This document shows positions 26,586 through 37,372 of a DNA stretch of 64,000 nucleotides, piece after piece (within the stretch, counting starts at the first letter, position 1; each line of letters begins with the position of its first letter). Both the position numbers and the translations under genes were made by a program. The stretch is from Bacteroidaceae bacterium (GTDB lineage: Bacteria; Bacteroidota; Bacteroidia; Bacteroidales; Bacteroidaceae): contig JAFQBB010000036.1 of the NCBI GenBank assembly GCA_017416805.1, positions 62,001-126,000 on the forward strand, in the 5' to 3' direction. The notes below the pieces were generated by a model that saw only the letters and a list, made by a program, of their open reading frames with translations, had not been told where the DNA came from and ran no database searches.

Positions 26586-29500
26586 TTATTGTACCACAAT
26601 CTTCAGGGTGTAAACTTTTCCGAAAATGTCTGTTATACGGACTGCATATATTCCTGCTTGCAATGCATTCAGGTCAACTTCGTTTTTACCTGTTGTAAGA
26701 TTGATCGGATATTGGTGCAACATGCGTTGACCAGTTGTTGCATAAACATCCACCGTCACGTACGATGATGCCTGACCATAAATGGTAAGTCGGCCATTAG
26801 CATAGAAGGCATATAGCTTATTATTGCTTTCCGTCATATCATGTCGGACACCTGTAACTGGTGGTTCTGGTACATCCACAAGTGTCAGATAACTGGATGT
26901 CCGGTTGGTGGCATTAAAGGTGGGAACATTCATCACATAGATGTTTGAACCACCATCAGGATAAAGTCCTACGGTCATGTAGTCGGCATGCGGTGGATAG
27001 TAGAGAGTATCACTCCATGTTTTGTCCTCTGATGTCAGCATCACGTATCCTCCTTCGGCATCAAGCTTGAAGTTTGTATGTATATTCATTACCGGATCAA
27101 GCTTGTCAGCCCAAACAATCAGATAACCATGAGGAGGAATGATGGTGTTCACCGTTTCACTTGCTGGTATTTGGTACTTTTCCTGACTTTCCAGATTGTC
27201 TGTCAAGAACATTCCTGCGACGTTGACGGGTGATGAAGTGGTGTTATACAACTCTATCCAATCATTCTTTTTGTAGTATGTAGGATTGACATACATACTG
27301 TTGTCTGCACTGATTTCATTGATGCGGACAGGAGTTGCACCCTTGTTCAAGAGTTCCTCTTCGGAAAGTGGCTCGTAACATGCTATGAGGTCAAAGTTTC
27401 CGGTTGCAGGCAAAGTGTATTCTTTCTCGTAGGACAAGTAGTTACGCGAAGCACCTGATTGGGACGAAACTAGAGTCAATTCGGCATCAAAATAAATATC
27501 TGACGAACCAGCATCTGTGTTGTGAACCTCAATGGCAATCACATTGACTCCTTTCTTAAACAATGAGGCTGGCAGTTGGATATTTCCAGAATCAGGATTG
27601 CCATTTGCATAGGTCGATGAGAAAGTGTTATAACTAATGGTTCCTTGAGGCATCAAGTAACGTGCAGCCTCCATTCCATTGACATAAACCACCATACCGT
27701 CATCTACAGTGTAATTGAGTATATAGACATCGTCCGATGCCGGTGTATGGGAAAGTGTGAATTGACGTGTGAAGTAGTAGGTGGGACGCTTGTTTGAAGT
27801 GCTTTCTCCGTAATCGAGGAATGTTTGATAACCACGCCCATTATTTGCATCGCTGGTAAAATAGCCCAATGGCGCATAGCCTTTATTCCATGAGCTATTG
27901 ATTGAGTTCATCCATGCAATACCGTCTTGCGAACCTTGGTCGTAGTAGCTCCATTCGCATCCTTTGGCAAATACTGTTTCAGCATTGGTCGGATTCAACG
28001 AAGCCCATCCAGCAAAACGGAAACCTGCGGGTGCTTCGGCTTTCAGAGTTACGGGAGCGAAGAGCGAACCATCAAACCTGTTGGTTGGCACTTGCATGTC
28101 ATTGAGCAAAATTCGTGCTTCAGGTATATTTGCCGATAAGGATACTTTTTGTTCCTCTACGTCTGACAGATTCATGCGATAGTAACTTCTCAGAGAATTA
28201 ATCATAGACTGCTGACGTCCGGAAAGATTGCTCTTGAGCGAATTGGCAGTCCACCAAGGCGATTTCCCTTCATAAGAAAGAGTGCTTTCTGTGCGTGTTG
28301 CCATTTTATCGATAATGCTGTCGCAACGCTCTGGGGTAAAGACACTTCCTGCCACCAAGCAGTACGTATCAATGAACTTTTTACGAAATTCTTCGTTCTG
28401 CAGCATGTTCAAGAAAATGGTCACCCACTTGATTTCACCTGTCATTCGTTCACCTGTGTCGTATATGAGGTCGAAAGTGTGGTTATACTGTTTGTCCTCA
28501 AAAATAGAAAATGAATTTGTAGTGGCAAGTGCTCCGTCCAAATCGAAAAGTACAAAACGGAACTTGCCTCCTTCGCGTCGGGGCTTGAATCCCTTGATGT
28601 TGTTTTGTGGCCAGTCTGTTCCACCCAAATATAGTTCTATGGCCATGTAATTGATGTATTCGTCAATATCAACCATGTTGCATATTTCCTCATATGTTGC
28701 TGAATTGGCAGCATCAGCTGATAGTTCGTGCCAATGTGAGAAACTTTCATCAGTACCACATTTCTGTACATAGTTCGAATCAGGCGACATCTCAAATTGG
28801 TCAATTTCGTCATCATCCAATCCATAGTTTGCTTCTACGAAGTGCTTATTGTTGGGTTCGCGTATGTTTAGCATGCCCATAAATTGCCCATTGATAAAAT
28901 GTACGACAGGTTGGCATTCTTGCCCATCTACATCCAAACCCGAAGAGTGGACTATTTCTTGGAGTGCGGCATCTTTGATACGGCTGTCGGTGTCATTGCC
29001 GCCATTACGTATTTGCCAAGTCTTATGTTTTAGGTGAGCTTTGTCTGGGAATACCTGATAAGGCAAATAGTTCAAACCCTCATAGACTTTATTAGCCTTG
29101 ATTTTAAATGAATGAGGAGTCCAAGCACGGCTCCATCCGCCACACATTTCCATATCGGCTTCTTGATTCAACATCATCTCTCCTTCGGGCGTAATGTACT
29201 CAATATTCACAGGACGTTCCCAATCCATATTCCAGTTGCATGGAGAAGATTGGCCGTTGCCTGTACGTCCATTCACACCACGTACATATATACCTAAACT
29301 GTCATCGTATAGATTTACGGGATCAGTGACAACTGAGATAATAGGCAATACATAATCCTTATCCTTATATATATAGGAACGTGTGATGACCTGACTAGGC
29401 AGATAACCTTCTTGAAAAAGGCGGAAACGGAAAGTGGTGGTGGCATCTACTATAAAGAGTCCGTCATCACTAATTTCGCCACGTTGTTCTGTTGGAGTTG

Positions 29501-30932
29501 TTCCATCCGTTGTATAACGCAAAGTAGCTCCTGTAGGAATAGTAACTTGTACATTGAAAGGAGATGTGAACAGGCATGCGTCTTTATCTACTACTGGCGC
29601 TTCGAGGCGGGTAGTGTTAAATATACTGCTTGCATTGCTTCGTCCAGGGGTGGGATATGCTGTTATCCCCCACTGGTTTCCGCCATCGGTAGTACGTGCA
29701 AACGAAGTACGGCTGATGGATTCAGGATATGCTACGCTGGCTAAGAGTTGTCCAATACTGTTACTAATATATAGAAAACCTCCGTCGTAGTCGAGTTTTG
29801 AATCAATTTGGGTCGGGGCATATTTGCTATGATGGTCAAACCACAAGACAAGATAACCATGAGCAGGAATGACATTACTTTCGGCATACAATCTGTATTT
29901 TGTCAAATCCGATGGGTCATCGCTAATATAAAAGCCCTGTACACTTGCAGCTTTGTCTGAAGGGTTATACAATTCAACCCAACTTCCATAGTTAAAAGAG
30001 GGGTCAACATACATGTCAACATTGGCAGCCTGCAGTTCATTGATCACGAGCGAAGAACTTGTTGCTTCCCGTTTCTCTACGGTCACAGAGCAGGTGGCAA
30101 AAACACCACTGTTGTCTTTTGCCGATGCTTTGATAAGGCAAGAGCCGGCTGCTATGGCTTTCACATTGCCTTTTTCGTCAACTGTTGCCACACTCGGGTT
30201 TGTGGAACTCCAAGTAACCGTTTGAAAAAGGGCATCGGATGGTGACACAATGGCTTGCAATAAAATGTTTTCCCCACTTATCATGGAAAGACTTGCAGGC
30301 GAAAGTGTTATGTTACTGACGAGTTTTACCTCTCCGCTATACTCTAACTTGAAGTTGTCGAACATAGTCCAGTTGCCTTGCAGATAATTTTCTGCAACAA
30401 CTCCAATTCTTAGCGTTCCATCTGTCACTTTAACTTCCAATTGGTTCTGGTAAGCTCCTTGTGAGAAACAATAGGCTCCTACCTCCATGTTGTTGGTGAA
30501 ATAAGTATTCCACCCTGCTTGCCAACACCCTCCATTGTAGTTGGTGGTCAATGGGAATGTATAAATGCTTGATATTGGTGTCCTTTGAGAATTGGCATAC
30601 AAGTAGGCATCAATAACTTCCTCTCCGTTCCGATAATTGCTGTATGCCTGATTATGATCCTGCATGCGGTAGAAACCTTGCATTGAAAGACGATATTTTC
30701 CATTGGGTACTTGTAAGGTCTGATTGAAATCGAACCAACCATACCAGAATTCCATACCTCCGTGTCCTGTCTTTTGGCTTCCGGCATTGCTGTTCCATTG
30801 CCAACCTGTAGTAGAACCATTATCAAAATGGGGATTTTCTACGTAAATATCCGTCACATCTAACCAATCCTGAGCTGACAGGGCAAATGGGGAAATAATC
30901 ATGAAGGCATACAGGAGTAATTTCTTTTTCAT
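26586..30932 (-). CDS. Large secreted CotH-kinase / lamin-tail / Ig-like surface protein
   Basis: 1448 residues with a signal peptide (cleaved at LSAQ, ~20). Order: beta-rich N-terminal module (~22-200), bacterial Ig-like BIG2 domain (~205-290, ISGENILLQAIVSPSDA), lamin-tail domain (~295-430), chitobiase-like C-terminal module (~445-525, TLRYTTDGTTPT), CotH kinase-like domain (~535-880, FRFVLFDLDGAL near 797), a beta-sandwich (~1000-1200), a second lamin-tail domain (~1230-1370) and a C-terminal tail resembling a type IX secretion signal (TTGQRML, then AGIYAVRI). CotH of spore formers is a protein kinase; whether this one phosphorylates anything is unknown. It is a single gene with its own promoter, probably on the cell surface. 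Confidence 0.85.
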   Translation of the reverse strand: MKKKLLLYAFMIISPFALSAQDWLDVTDIYVENPHFDNGSTTGWQWNSNAGSQKTGHGGMEFWYGWFDFNQTLQVPNGKYRLSMQGFYRMQDHNQAYSNYRNGEEVIDAYLYANSQRTPISSIYTFPLTTNYNGGCWQAGWNTYFTNNMEVGAYCFSQGAYQNQLEVKVTDGTLRIGVVAENYLQGNWTMFDNFKLEYSGEVKLVSNITLSPASLSMISGENILLQAIVSPSDALFQTVTWSSTNPSVATVDEKGNVKAIAAGSCLIKASAKDNSGVFATCSVTVEKREATSSSLVINELQAANVDMYVDPSFNYGSWVELYNPSDKAASVQGFYISDDPSDLTKYRLYAESNVIPAHGYLVLWFDHHSKYAPTQIDSKLDYDGGFLYISNSIGQLLASVAYPESISRTSFARTTDGGNQWGITAYPTPGRSNASSIFNTTRLEAPVVDKDACLFTSPFNVQVTIPTGATLRYTTDGTTPTEQRGEISDDGLFIVDATTTFRFRLFQEGYLPSQVITRSYIYKDKDYVLPIISVVTDPVNLYDDSLGIYVRGVNGRTGNGQSSPCNWNMDWERPVNIEYITPEGEMMLNQEADMEMCGGWSRAWTPHSFKIKANKVYEGLNYLPYQVFPDKAHLKHKTWQIRNGGNDTDSRIKDAALQEIVHSSGLDVDGQECQPVVHFINGQFMGMLNIREPNNKHFVEANYGLDDDEIDQFEMSPDSNYVQKCGTDESFSHWHELSADAANSATYEEICNMVDIDEYINYMAIELYLGGTDWPQNNIKGFKPRREGGKFRFVLFDLDGALATTNSFSIFEDKQYNHTFDLIYDTGERMTGEIKWVTIFLNMLQNEEFRKKFIDTYCLVAGSVFTPERCDSIIDKMATRTESTLSYEGKSPWWTANSLKSNLSGRQQSMINSLRSYYRMNLSDVEEQKVSLSANIPEARILLNDMQVPTNRFDGSLFAPVTLKAEAPAGFRFAGWASLNPTNAETVFAKGCEWSYYDQGSQDGIAWMNSINSSWNKGYAPLGYFTSDANNGRGYQTFLDYGESTSNKRPTYYFTRQFTLSHTPASDDVYILNYTVDDGMVVYVNGMEAARYLMPQGTISYNTFSSTYANGNPDSGNIQLPASLFKKGVNVIAIEVHNTDAGSSDIYFDAELTLVSSQSGASRNYLSYEKEYTLPATGNFDLIACYEPLSEEELLNKGATPVRINEISADNSMYVNPTYYKKNDWIELYNTTSSPVNVAGMFLTDNLESQEKYQIPASETVNTIIPPHGYLIVWADKLDPVMNIHTNFKLDAEGGYVMLTSEDKTWSDTLYYPPHADYMTVGLYPDGGSNIYVMNVPTFNATNRTSSYLTLVDVPEPPVTGVRHDMTESNNKLYAFYANGRLTIYGQASSYVTVDVYATTGQRMLHQYPINLTTGKNEVDLNALQAGIYAVRITDIFGKVYTLKIVVQ

Positions 30933-30980
30933 AGGTGCGATTTATAGTTACTAATGAATATTGTTTACGATTTTAGGGAG

Positions 30981-30988
30981 CAAAGTTA
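30981..30988 (-). promoter_or_regulatory. -7 box (TAACTTTG) for the CotH protein gene
   Basis: TAACTTTG on the minus strand, about 50 bases upstream of the start codon. Confidence 0.65.
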
Positions 30989-31054
30989 CGTAATAATAAT
31001 GGATTATAGCCTTTAATACAGGAAAAAAGTTTTTTGTTCGTATCTTTTCTTCTC

Positions 31055-33598
31055 CTAAAATGTCACATGCAGGCTGATACGAATACCGTCATTGTCTCCA
31101 TTGGGATTGTCTCTATACGTAAGTCGATGCACATAGTCTATGCGCAATACTTTGAAGATGTTTTCTATTCCAGCTCCAACCTCAATGTATGGTTTTTCTC
31201 CCATCAATCCGCTTCCTGTAGGAAATAAAGGTAAACGATTGGAACTTGTAGGCAAGTTCTTCTCGGACAAATCTCCCCATATTCCTCTACAGGTCAACAC
31301 TTCTCTCCATTTCAACCGTTTGATTAGTGGTAATCGGTTAAATAGCCAACCGTTCAAGTAATAACTTACATCCCACGAAACATATCGGTCATTAATAAAT
31401 TCCAATGGATTCATCAGTGCGTATGATTCAGGTTGGATGGTATATGATAAGTTTGCGTTTGGAATAATTAATAATGGAAAAGGTACAGAATTCCAGATTT
31501 GGCCTCCTTTTAATATTATATCCGTGTAACCGAAAGCAGAAAACCAAAGGCGCATTTGTACACTGGCTTCTGTATGGTGAAAGTTATATTCACCACCTAA
31601 CAGTCCCTTTACCCCCATTGTATGGGATATGGCAAACACTGGTTTGTCTTTTGATACAGGAAAGCGGTTCCACTGTGTCTGCACGAACTTCTCGCCCGGT
31701 GCATAGCGCATTTGGAGTTCAAGTTCCGAAGTGTTGATGTCATGGAAGAATTCTGTTCTATTACTGTTTGAAAGGCGTTCGAACGGTATCAGATGAGTTG
31801 CTTCATAACGATGGTGTCGCATGATGGCTTTCCATGAAAAATTGTTGTGGTATTCATGGGTATATATCAGTTGGTTTTTCCATTCATAGCCCAATTGGTC
31901 ATTAGGCTTTCGTTTCAACATCAAGAAAACATTATCCTTGCTCGTATATAAATAGTGCTGGCCATATTGGTTGACATCAAATTCGGAATGCAGCCTAAGG
32001 GAATGGATTGGGAACTCATTGGCATATTCCTTTTTTTTCTTGAATGAGTATTCCACTTCGGCCAGGTGTTTCAGTTTTTTGTCCCTTATTCCGTATGCTA
32101 TAAATCCACGTACCATCAAATGGGGGTTAAGATGGGCACTTGTCATTCCGCCTGCTCGTAAGCGGACTCCTTCCAGTGTGTTGCCACTGATACTGGCATT
32201 CACTGGACCGTAGTAAAAATGGGGAGCCTTTTCTGTAGTTGGGATATAACCTGTAAAAAGAATTTTCAATACTTTTTCACTCCAATAATATACAGGATTT
32301 TCTCTTAACTGGGTCATCAAATCGTGAACAGAAGATTCTCCTTTAGAGATTTTACCTATACGATTTTCGTTCCAAAATTCTTCTTCACGCGATAATGCCT
32401 CGGAGGTTTCTATAATTTGTTCCGGACGTTCAAACATTAGTAACTGCTCATCGGTAGGCTGAAAGGAATGATTGTCATACGTAACTTCACGTCTGGCATA
32501 TATACCTCCTTTTTCTTCGCCAACGAGGTCGGCTGTTGTATATTCGTGAGTAAGCAGACGGGTACTGTCTGCCGGATTTCGTTCAAACTCTTGTTCTATT
32601 TGCAAGAAGTTAACAAAATTCAGATTTATCTTTTCTGGCAGATTCAGTAATACCCGTTTTACAAAATAGGTGGAATCCACCGTTACATACAGATGACCTG
32701 TAAAACCGAACGATTCGGAATTGAAGGGGACAAATGTCAGATCTACACACTGTTCGCCGCCTACTTCTGTTGTATCATTCAGGTAGTATTTATAGAAGGA
32801 AGGTCCAAAACTGCTTAGCGGACTGACAAAACGGTTGGTAAATAATGCAATGTTTGGTTCGTAAATGTCAATATCCTGGAAAACTTCGGCTAACATCATT
32901 TCCAAACTCTCTTTAGGCAACATGTCATCAATGCCATTTTGTTGGCGTGCTTTGACATATTGGCGTTTCACTTTCGGATTATTGCGATATAAATCTGTAG
33001 CCAACCGTTCACGTACAGATACAGGAAGGACTTGTTTGCCTGTAACTGCTGCTGTATCCACATAGTTGTTCAGAAAATCAAACCGCCGATACAGCCATTT
33101 CTGTTGTTCCTCTTCTGTAAAATTGTTAAGGGCTAATACTGTCTTGTCATGTCTGTCCCGTATATAGAATTCTTTCTTGTATGGTGAGTGTTTGTCTTTG
33201 TGCTTCATCATTTCCTTTACGAACCGTACCGCCGGATTTTCCTTTTTATAACGTTCTCGACCGGGTTTGATTACGATCTCTGTCAATTGATAGCTTTCTG
33301 GGACAATATTTATATGTAATGCTTTTTTTAGAGGTAAAGACAAAGGAATTGTTTGTGTGCGATACCCCACAAACGAGATTTTCAACTCTCCTACTCTATT
33401 TTGTACATAAAAGGAGAATTTTCCATCAACATCTGTTTGTACACCATGGCCGGATTGTGGAAAATATACGGAAGCAAAAGGAATGCTTTCGCCCGAAATA
33501 GAGTCTGTCACAACTCCATGTACACGGTATTGCGCGCATAAAGAAAGGATACTAACGCTTGAACAAACTATGAAAATAAACAATCTTTTTATCTGCAT
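31055..33598 (-). CDS. DUF5686 outer-membrane protein with carboxypeptidase-like plug domain
   Basis: 847 residues from the ATG giving MQIKRLFIFIV; an upstream in-frame TTG at 33613 would fall at the transcript start. After a signal peptide comes a carboxypeptidase-regulatory-like beta-sandwich (~25-110, VHGVVTDSISGESIPFASVYF), as in TonB-linked proteins, then the DUF5686 region, whose C-terminal half has alternating hydrophobic strands ending in aromatic LHVTF, consistent with an outer-membrane barrel. Function unknown. A clear promoter box precedes it. Confidence 0.82.
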   Translation of the reverse strand: MQIKRLFIFIVCSSVSILSLCAQYRVHGVVTDSISGESIPFASVYFPQSGHGVQTDVDGKFSFYVQNRVGELKISFVGYRTQTIPLSLPLKKALHINIVPESYQLTEIVIKPGRERYKKENPAVRFVKEMMKHKDKHSPYKKEFYIRDRHDKTVLALNNFTEEEQQKWLYRRFDFLNNYVDTAAVTGKQVLPVSVRERLATDLYRNNPKVKRQYVKARQQNGIDDMLPKESLEMMLAEVFQDIDIYEPNIALFTNRFVSPLSSFGPSFYKYYLNDTTEVGGEQCVDLTFVPFNSESFGFTGHLYVTVDSTYFVKRVLLNLPEKINLNFVNFLQIEQEFERNPADSTRLLTHEYTTADLVGEEKGGIYARREVTYDNHSFQPTDEQLLMFERPEQIIETSEALSREEEFWNENRIGKISKGESSVHDLMTQLRENPVYYWSEKVLKILFTGYIPTTEKAPHFYYGPVNASISGNTLEGVRLRAGGMTSAHLNPHLMVRGFIAYGIRDKKLKHLAEVEYSFKKKKEYANEFPIHSLRLHSEFDVNQYGQHYLYTSKDNVFLMLKRKPNDQLGYEWKNQLIYTHEYHNNFSWKAIMRHHRYEATHLIPFERLSNSNRTEFFHDINTSELELQMRYAPGEKFVQTQWNRFPVSKDKPVFAISHTMGVKGLLGGEYNFHHTEASVQMRLWFSAFGYTDIILKGGQIWNSVPFPLLIIPNANLSYTIQPESYALMNPLEFINDRYVSWDVSYYLNGWLFNRLPLIKRLKWREVLTCRGIWGDLSEKNLPTSSNRLPLFPTGSGLMGEKPYIEVGAGIENIFKVLRIDYVHRLTYRDNPNGDNDGIRISLHVTF

Positions 33599-33621
33599 AC
33601 CTTTTATATACAAAAGAGATG

Positions 33622-33629
33622 CAAAGGTA
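33622..33629 (-). promoter_or_regulatory. -7 box (TACCTTTG) for the DUF5686 gene
   Basis: TACCTTTG on the minus strand, about 24 bases before the chosen ATG. Confidence 0.65.
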
Positions 33630-33693
33630 ACAAATATAACTTATAACAAGATGTCCTATTTTGACATGGAGTTGTTCTATTGGTAAGGGAAAA

Positions 33694-33759
33694 AAGTATC
33701 TTAAGATAAATGACCAAGTATCTTAAGATAAATGGCCAAGTATCTTAAGATACCTGACC
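33694..33759. repeat. 22-bp tandem array, three units with palindromic core
   Basis: Three 22-bp units, each AAGTATCTTAAGATA plus a short spacer ending (A/G)CC or ACC. The core TATCTTAAGATA is a perfect palindrome in each unit. It sits downstream of the efflux operon. Confidence 0.8.
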
Positions 33760-33801
33760 ATTGAACCTATATAGACTAATTTTCTATAGGACGGAATTAG
33801 A

Positions 33802-34095
33802 TTAAATGCTTTCCTCTATATTCCAAACAAAAGCGCGGAGTCCGAGCATCTCAGTTTCTTTGTCCATAGCATGAAGGGCTTCAAGGAGTGGTTTTACACG
33901 TTGGTCTTCCACAATAGTGATGATGGCTGAACACATGCTGGGCCATGCATGGCTGCCGAAGTGAGGCTCACCCGTTTTACTTCCACGGCCTTGCACCTCG
34001 TGGAAATGGCTGAATCCACGGCAATTGAGACGATCGAGCGTAGCAACAATGCGCTCGTGGAAAGCTTGGTCGTATGCGATAAATACTGATTTCAT
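33802..34095 (-). CDS. PG0541-type transporter-associated protein
   Basis: 97 residues with a PII-like (ferredoxin-like) outline: MKSVFIAYDQAFHERIVATL, then GRGSKTGEPHFGSHAWPS and SAIITIVEDQRV. Small proteins of this type are the last gene of RND efflux operons in Porphyromonas and Bacteroides, and probably sense a ligand or regulate the pump (inference). It follows the pump gene after a 7-bp repeat pair. Confidence 0.75.
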   Translation of the reverse strand: MKSVFIAYDQAFHERIVATLDRLNCRGFSHFHEVQGRGSKTGEPHFGSHAWPSMCSAIITIVEDQRVKPLLEALHAMDKETEMLGLRAFVWNIEESI

Positions 34096-34103
34096 GTTCT
34101 TTA

Positions 34104-34180
34104 AGTTATGAGTGATAAGCTACAAGCTACGAGTATGCAGTACAGGACTCATCACTCGTAACTCGTAGCTTGTAACTGAT
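34104..34180. repeat. Inverted pair of 7-bp TAGCTAC-family arrays
   Basis: AGTTATGAGTGATAAGCTAC on the left and its approximate inverse on the right, between the pump gene and the PG0541-type gene. Confidence 0.7.
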
Positions 34181-37100
34181 TTAGTTCTTAATTAAATTAT
34201 CTGTCTTGGCCTTCTTGGTCATCTTGTCCTTGTGGCTCTGATAGTACTCGTTCAATGCACGGGCCTGACGGAGCTGACGGCGCTGACGCTTGATGCCCAC
34301 ACCGGCAAACGAGCAATAGAGTACGGGCACGAGAATCAACGTAAGGATGGTAGAGATGGTCAGACCACCAATTACGGAGATACCGAGCGGACGCCACATT
34401 TCGGCACCTTCACCTGTGCTGACGGCCATAGGCACCATACCGAGGATAGTGGTAAGGGTGGTCATCAATACGGGGCGCAAACGGCTACGGCCTGCAGTAA
34501 CTACGGCGTTGAGCACCGACATTCCGCGTTCGCGACAAAGCATGGTGTAGTCAATGAGCACGATACCGTTCTTCACTACGATACCAATCAACATAATACC
34601 TCCCAACATACTCATCACGTTCAAGTTGGTACCTGTCAGCCACAAAGCCATCAACACACCGCTGAAGGCAAAGGGAACGGAGAACATGATGATGAACGGA
34701 TAGGTTAACGATTCGAACTGGGCAGCCATCACGATGAACACAAGCACGATGATGAGGATACCCAACACACCGAGGTCGGCAAATGACTCCTGCTGGTCTT
34801 CGTACGAACCAGAGATGTCGATATTGTATCCACTGGGAAGATCTATCTGGTCGATAACAGCCTCACCGGCAGCAACTACATCACTCAACGTTCCCGACAC
34901 AATGGCCGACACGGTCACAATACGCTCGCGGTCCTTACGTTCGATGGTAGGAGGCGACTGGCGCTCGACAACCTGACCCACATCCTTCACACGGATTGCC
35001 TTACCCCCATTGTTATAGAGTTGGATGTTCTCCAAATCCTCAATGCTCTGACGGAACTCAGGCGCGTGACGCACGATGATGTCGTACTCATCACCATCCT
35101 CACGATAGTATGAGGCAGTAGCACCATTCACACGATTACGCAAGTAGGTAGCTGCTGTTGCAAGGTTCATACCATGCATAGCCAGTTTCTCACGGTCGAA
35201 GTCCACTTGATACTCGGGTTGATAGTCCTGACGGCTGATGTTCACCTCGGCCACACCGTCAATCTTCAGCAATTCACGCTTCAACTGTTGTGCCAAGCTG
35301 TCGGTCAGGGTAAAGTCGTAACCGTAGATTTCAAAGTCAGCGGTTGACTGACCACCCATACCACCGCCACCACCAAGGGTCACCATGGTGCGGTCAAACT
35401 CAGGATAAGCCTTCAAGTCCTCACGCATTTCGTTACAGATTTCTTCCAATCCCTTCTCACGCTCAGTCACACTGACAAGGCCGATGTTGAAGGAGATGAT
35501 GTGTGAACCATTCTCCTGCATAGAGGCGAAGGTGTTGTCAGAGTCGGCCTGACCTACGGTAAAGTTGCAGGCACGCAAATCATCACCATAGCGGGTAATC
35601 CACGTGTTGGCCAACTCCTCAGCCAAGCGTTGGGCATGATCCACACGGGTTCCGATAGGCAGATAGAGTTTTACCGATGCACGTCCGCTATCCTGTGTAG
35701 GGAAGAATTCTGTACCGATAGCCTTTGCACAGAAAAGACTGATAACAAACAGAATGGCACAACAACAAACCGTAGTCCAACGATGGCGTGTAGCCCAATA
35801 AATGCGACGCTTGTACCAATCATCCAATGCATCCAATGCACGCTCTATCGGTTTGTAGAAAGCCAAGAAAATCTTGCTGGGCTTCTTTTGCAAACGCAAC
35901 ATCTGAGAACACATCATCGGAGTAAAGGTCAAAGCAGAAATGGTTGACACTGTCATGATGACACACATCATCCAACCCAACTGCTCAAAGAGCACACCGG
36001 CCATACCGGTCACCATGGTCAAGGGGAAGAACACGGCAATCATGGTGAGTGTAGAAGCCACAACGGAGATGGCCACCTCATTAGTACCGTGGATAGCAGC
36101 CTGCTTGGGGTCAGATCCACGCTCGATATGGGTGGTGACATTCTCCAACACCACAATGGCATCGTCCACAACGTTACCAATAGCGATAGAGAGACACGAC
36201 ATGGAGATGATGTTCAACGAACCACCCGTAATGGCCAGATAGATGAACGAAGCAATCAATGAAAGAGGAATGGTGATACAGATAATCACCGTAGCACGCC
36301 AACGACCCAAGAAGACGAACACCACCAACACCACGAACAACATGGCATAACAGATGGTCTCGACAAGGGAGTTGATTGTGTTGGTAATGTTGTCAGAAGT
36401 GTTCACAATGATACCCAACTTCACGTCGCTTGGCAAACGCTTCTGCAACTCTGGCAACTGTTCCATCACAGCATTGGAGATGGCCACAGAGTTTCCTCCC
36501 GACTGCTTCTGTACGATAATCATCGCACCCTGCTTGCCGTTGGTGAAGGTCTTCTGTGCACGCTCCTGCAATCCATCAACCACACGGGCAACGTCGCGCA
36601 AGTAGATGTTGGCACCATTGCGGCTACCTACAACCAGATTCTCCATCTCTTTGGGATCAACGAACTCTCCCTCGACACGCAATGCATAAGTGGAGTTACC
36701 CACATCAAACGTACCACCAGGGATATTACGGTTCTCACCACCGATAAGTCCACTGATAGCCTCCACGGTCAGGCCGTAAGCCTCCAAACGGTTGGGATCG
36801 CAATAAACGTTCACCTCACGTTGGGGAGCACCGGCAATAGACACTGAACCCACACCGGGAATACGTGCCAAAGGATTGGCCACGTTGTCGTCCAATATCT
36901 TGTAAAGGGCTGCCTGACTCTCCTCAGCCTGTACTGAAAGGAGAAGGATAGGCATCATGTCGGCACTGAACTTGAAGATGATGGGGTTCTCTACCTCTTC
37001 AGGAAGAGCCGAAGTTACCATATCCAGTTTGTCGCGCACATCGTTAGTAAGCACGTCAATGTCGTGGCCGAACTCAAACTCCAAAGTTACGACAGAAATA

Positions 37101-37360
37101 TTTTCGGAAGACTTGGAAGTAATATGTTTCAGGTACTCCACGGAGTTCAACGTGTTTTCCAACGGACGGGTCACATTATTTTCGATATCCTCGGCACTGG
37201 CACCAGGATAAGCCGTCATCACCATGATGGTGTTTGTCTCAATATCCGGCATCAAGTCGATGGGGAGTTTCGACAATGAAAAGAGACCAAATATCGCAAC
37301 TGCCACAAAGCAGAGCGTGGTCATAATCGGTTTTTTTACCGCTCCTTCGTATAAACTCAT
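34181..37360 (-). CDS. RND efflux pump, inner-membrane permease (HAE1/AcrB-like)
   Basis: 1059 residues, standard for hydrophobe/amphiphile efflux pumps, which export drugs and bile salts using the proton gradient. Twelve membrane helices and two large periplasmic loops are apparent. The proton-relay aspartates lie in GNVVDDAIVVLENV (~405). The N-terminal VKKPIMTTLCFVAVAIFGLFSL and LPGASAEDIE-like segment (YPGASAEDIENNV) are family hallmarks. It works with the adaptor and TolC-like proteins encoded just upstream. Confidence 0.95.
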   Translation of the reverse strand: MSLYEGAVKKPIMTTLCFVAVAIFGLFSLSKLPIDLMPDIETNTIMVMTAYPGASAEDIENNVTRPLENTLNSVEYLKHITSKSSENISVVTLEFEFGHDIDVLTNDVRDKLDMVTSALPEEVENPIIFKFSADMMPILLLSVQAEESQAALYKILDDNVANPLARIPGVGSVSIAGAPQREVNVYCDPNRLEAYGLTVEAISGLIGGENRNIPGGTFDVGNSTYALRVEGEFVDPKEMENLVVGSRNGANIYLRDVARVVDGLQERAQKTFTNGKQGAMIIVQKQSGGNSVAISNAVMEQLPELQKRLPSDVKLGIIVNTSDNITNTINSLVETICYAMLFVVLVVFVFLGRWRATVIICITIPLSLIASFIYLAITGGSLNIISMSCLSIAIGNVVDDAIVVLENVTTHIERGSDPKQAAIHGTNEVAISVVASTLTMIAVFFPLTMVTGMAGVLFEQLGWMMCVIMTVSTISALTFTPMMCSQMLRLQKKPSKIFLAFYKPIERALDALDDWYKRRIYWATRHRWTTVCCCAILFVISLFCAKAIGTEFFPTQDSGRASVKLYLPIGTRVDHAQRLAEELANTWITRYGDDLRACNFTVGQADSDNTFASMQENGSHIISFNIGLVSVTEREKGLEEICNEMREDLKAYPEFDRTMVTLGGGGGMGGQSTADFEIYGYDFTLTDSLAQQLKRELLKIDGVAEVNISRQDYQPEYQVDFDREKLAMHGMNLATAATYLRNRVNGATASYYREDGDEYDIIVRHAPEFRQSIEDLENIQLYNNGGKAIRVKDVGQVVERQSPPTIERKDRERIVTVSAIVSGTLSDVVAAGEAVIDQIDLPSGYNIDISGSYEDQQESFADLGVLGILIIVLVFIVMAAQFESLTYPFIIMFSVPFAFSGVLMALWLTGTNLNVMSMLGGIMLIGIVVKNGIVLIDYTMLCRERGMSVLNAVVTAGRSRLRPVLMTTLTTILGMVPMAVSTGEGAEMWRPLGISVIGGLTISTILTLILVPVLYCSFAGVGIKRQRRQLRQARALNEYYQSHKDKMTKKAKTDNLIKN

Positions 37361-37372
37361 AATATTCTATTT

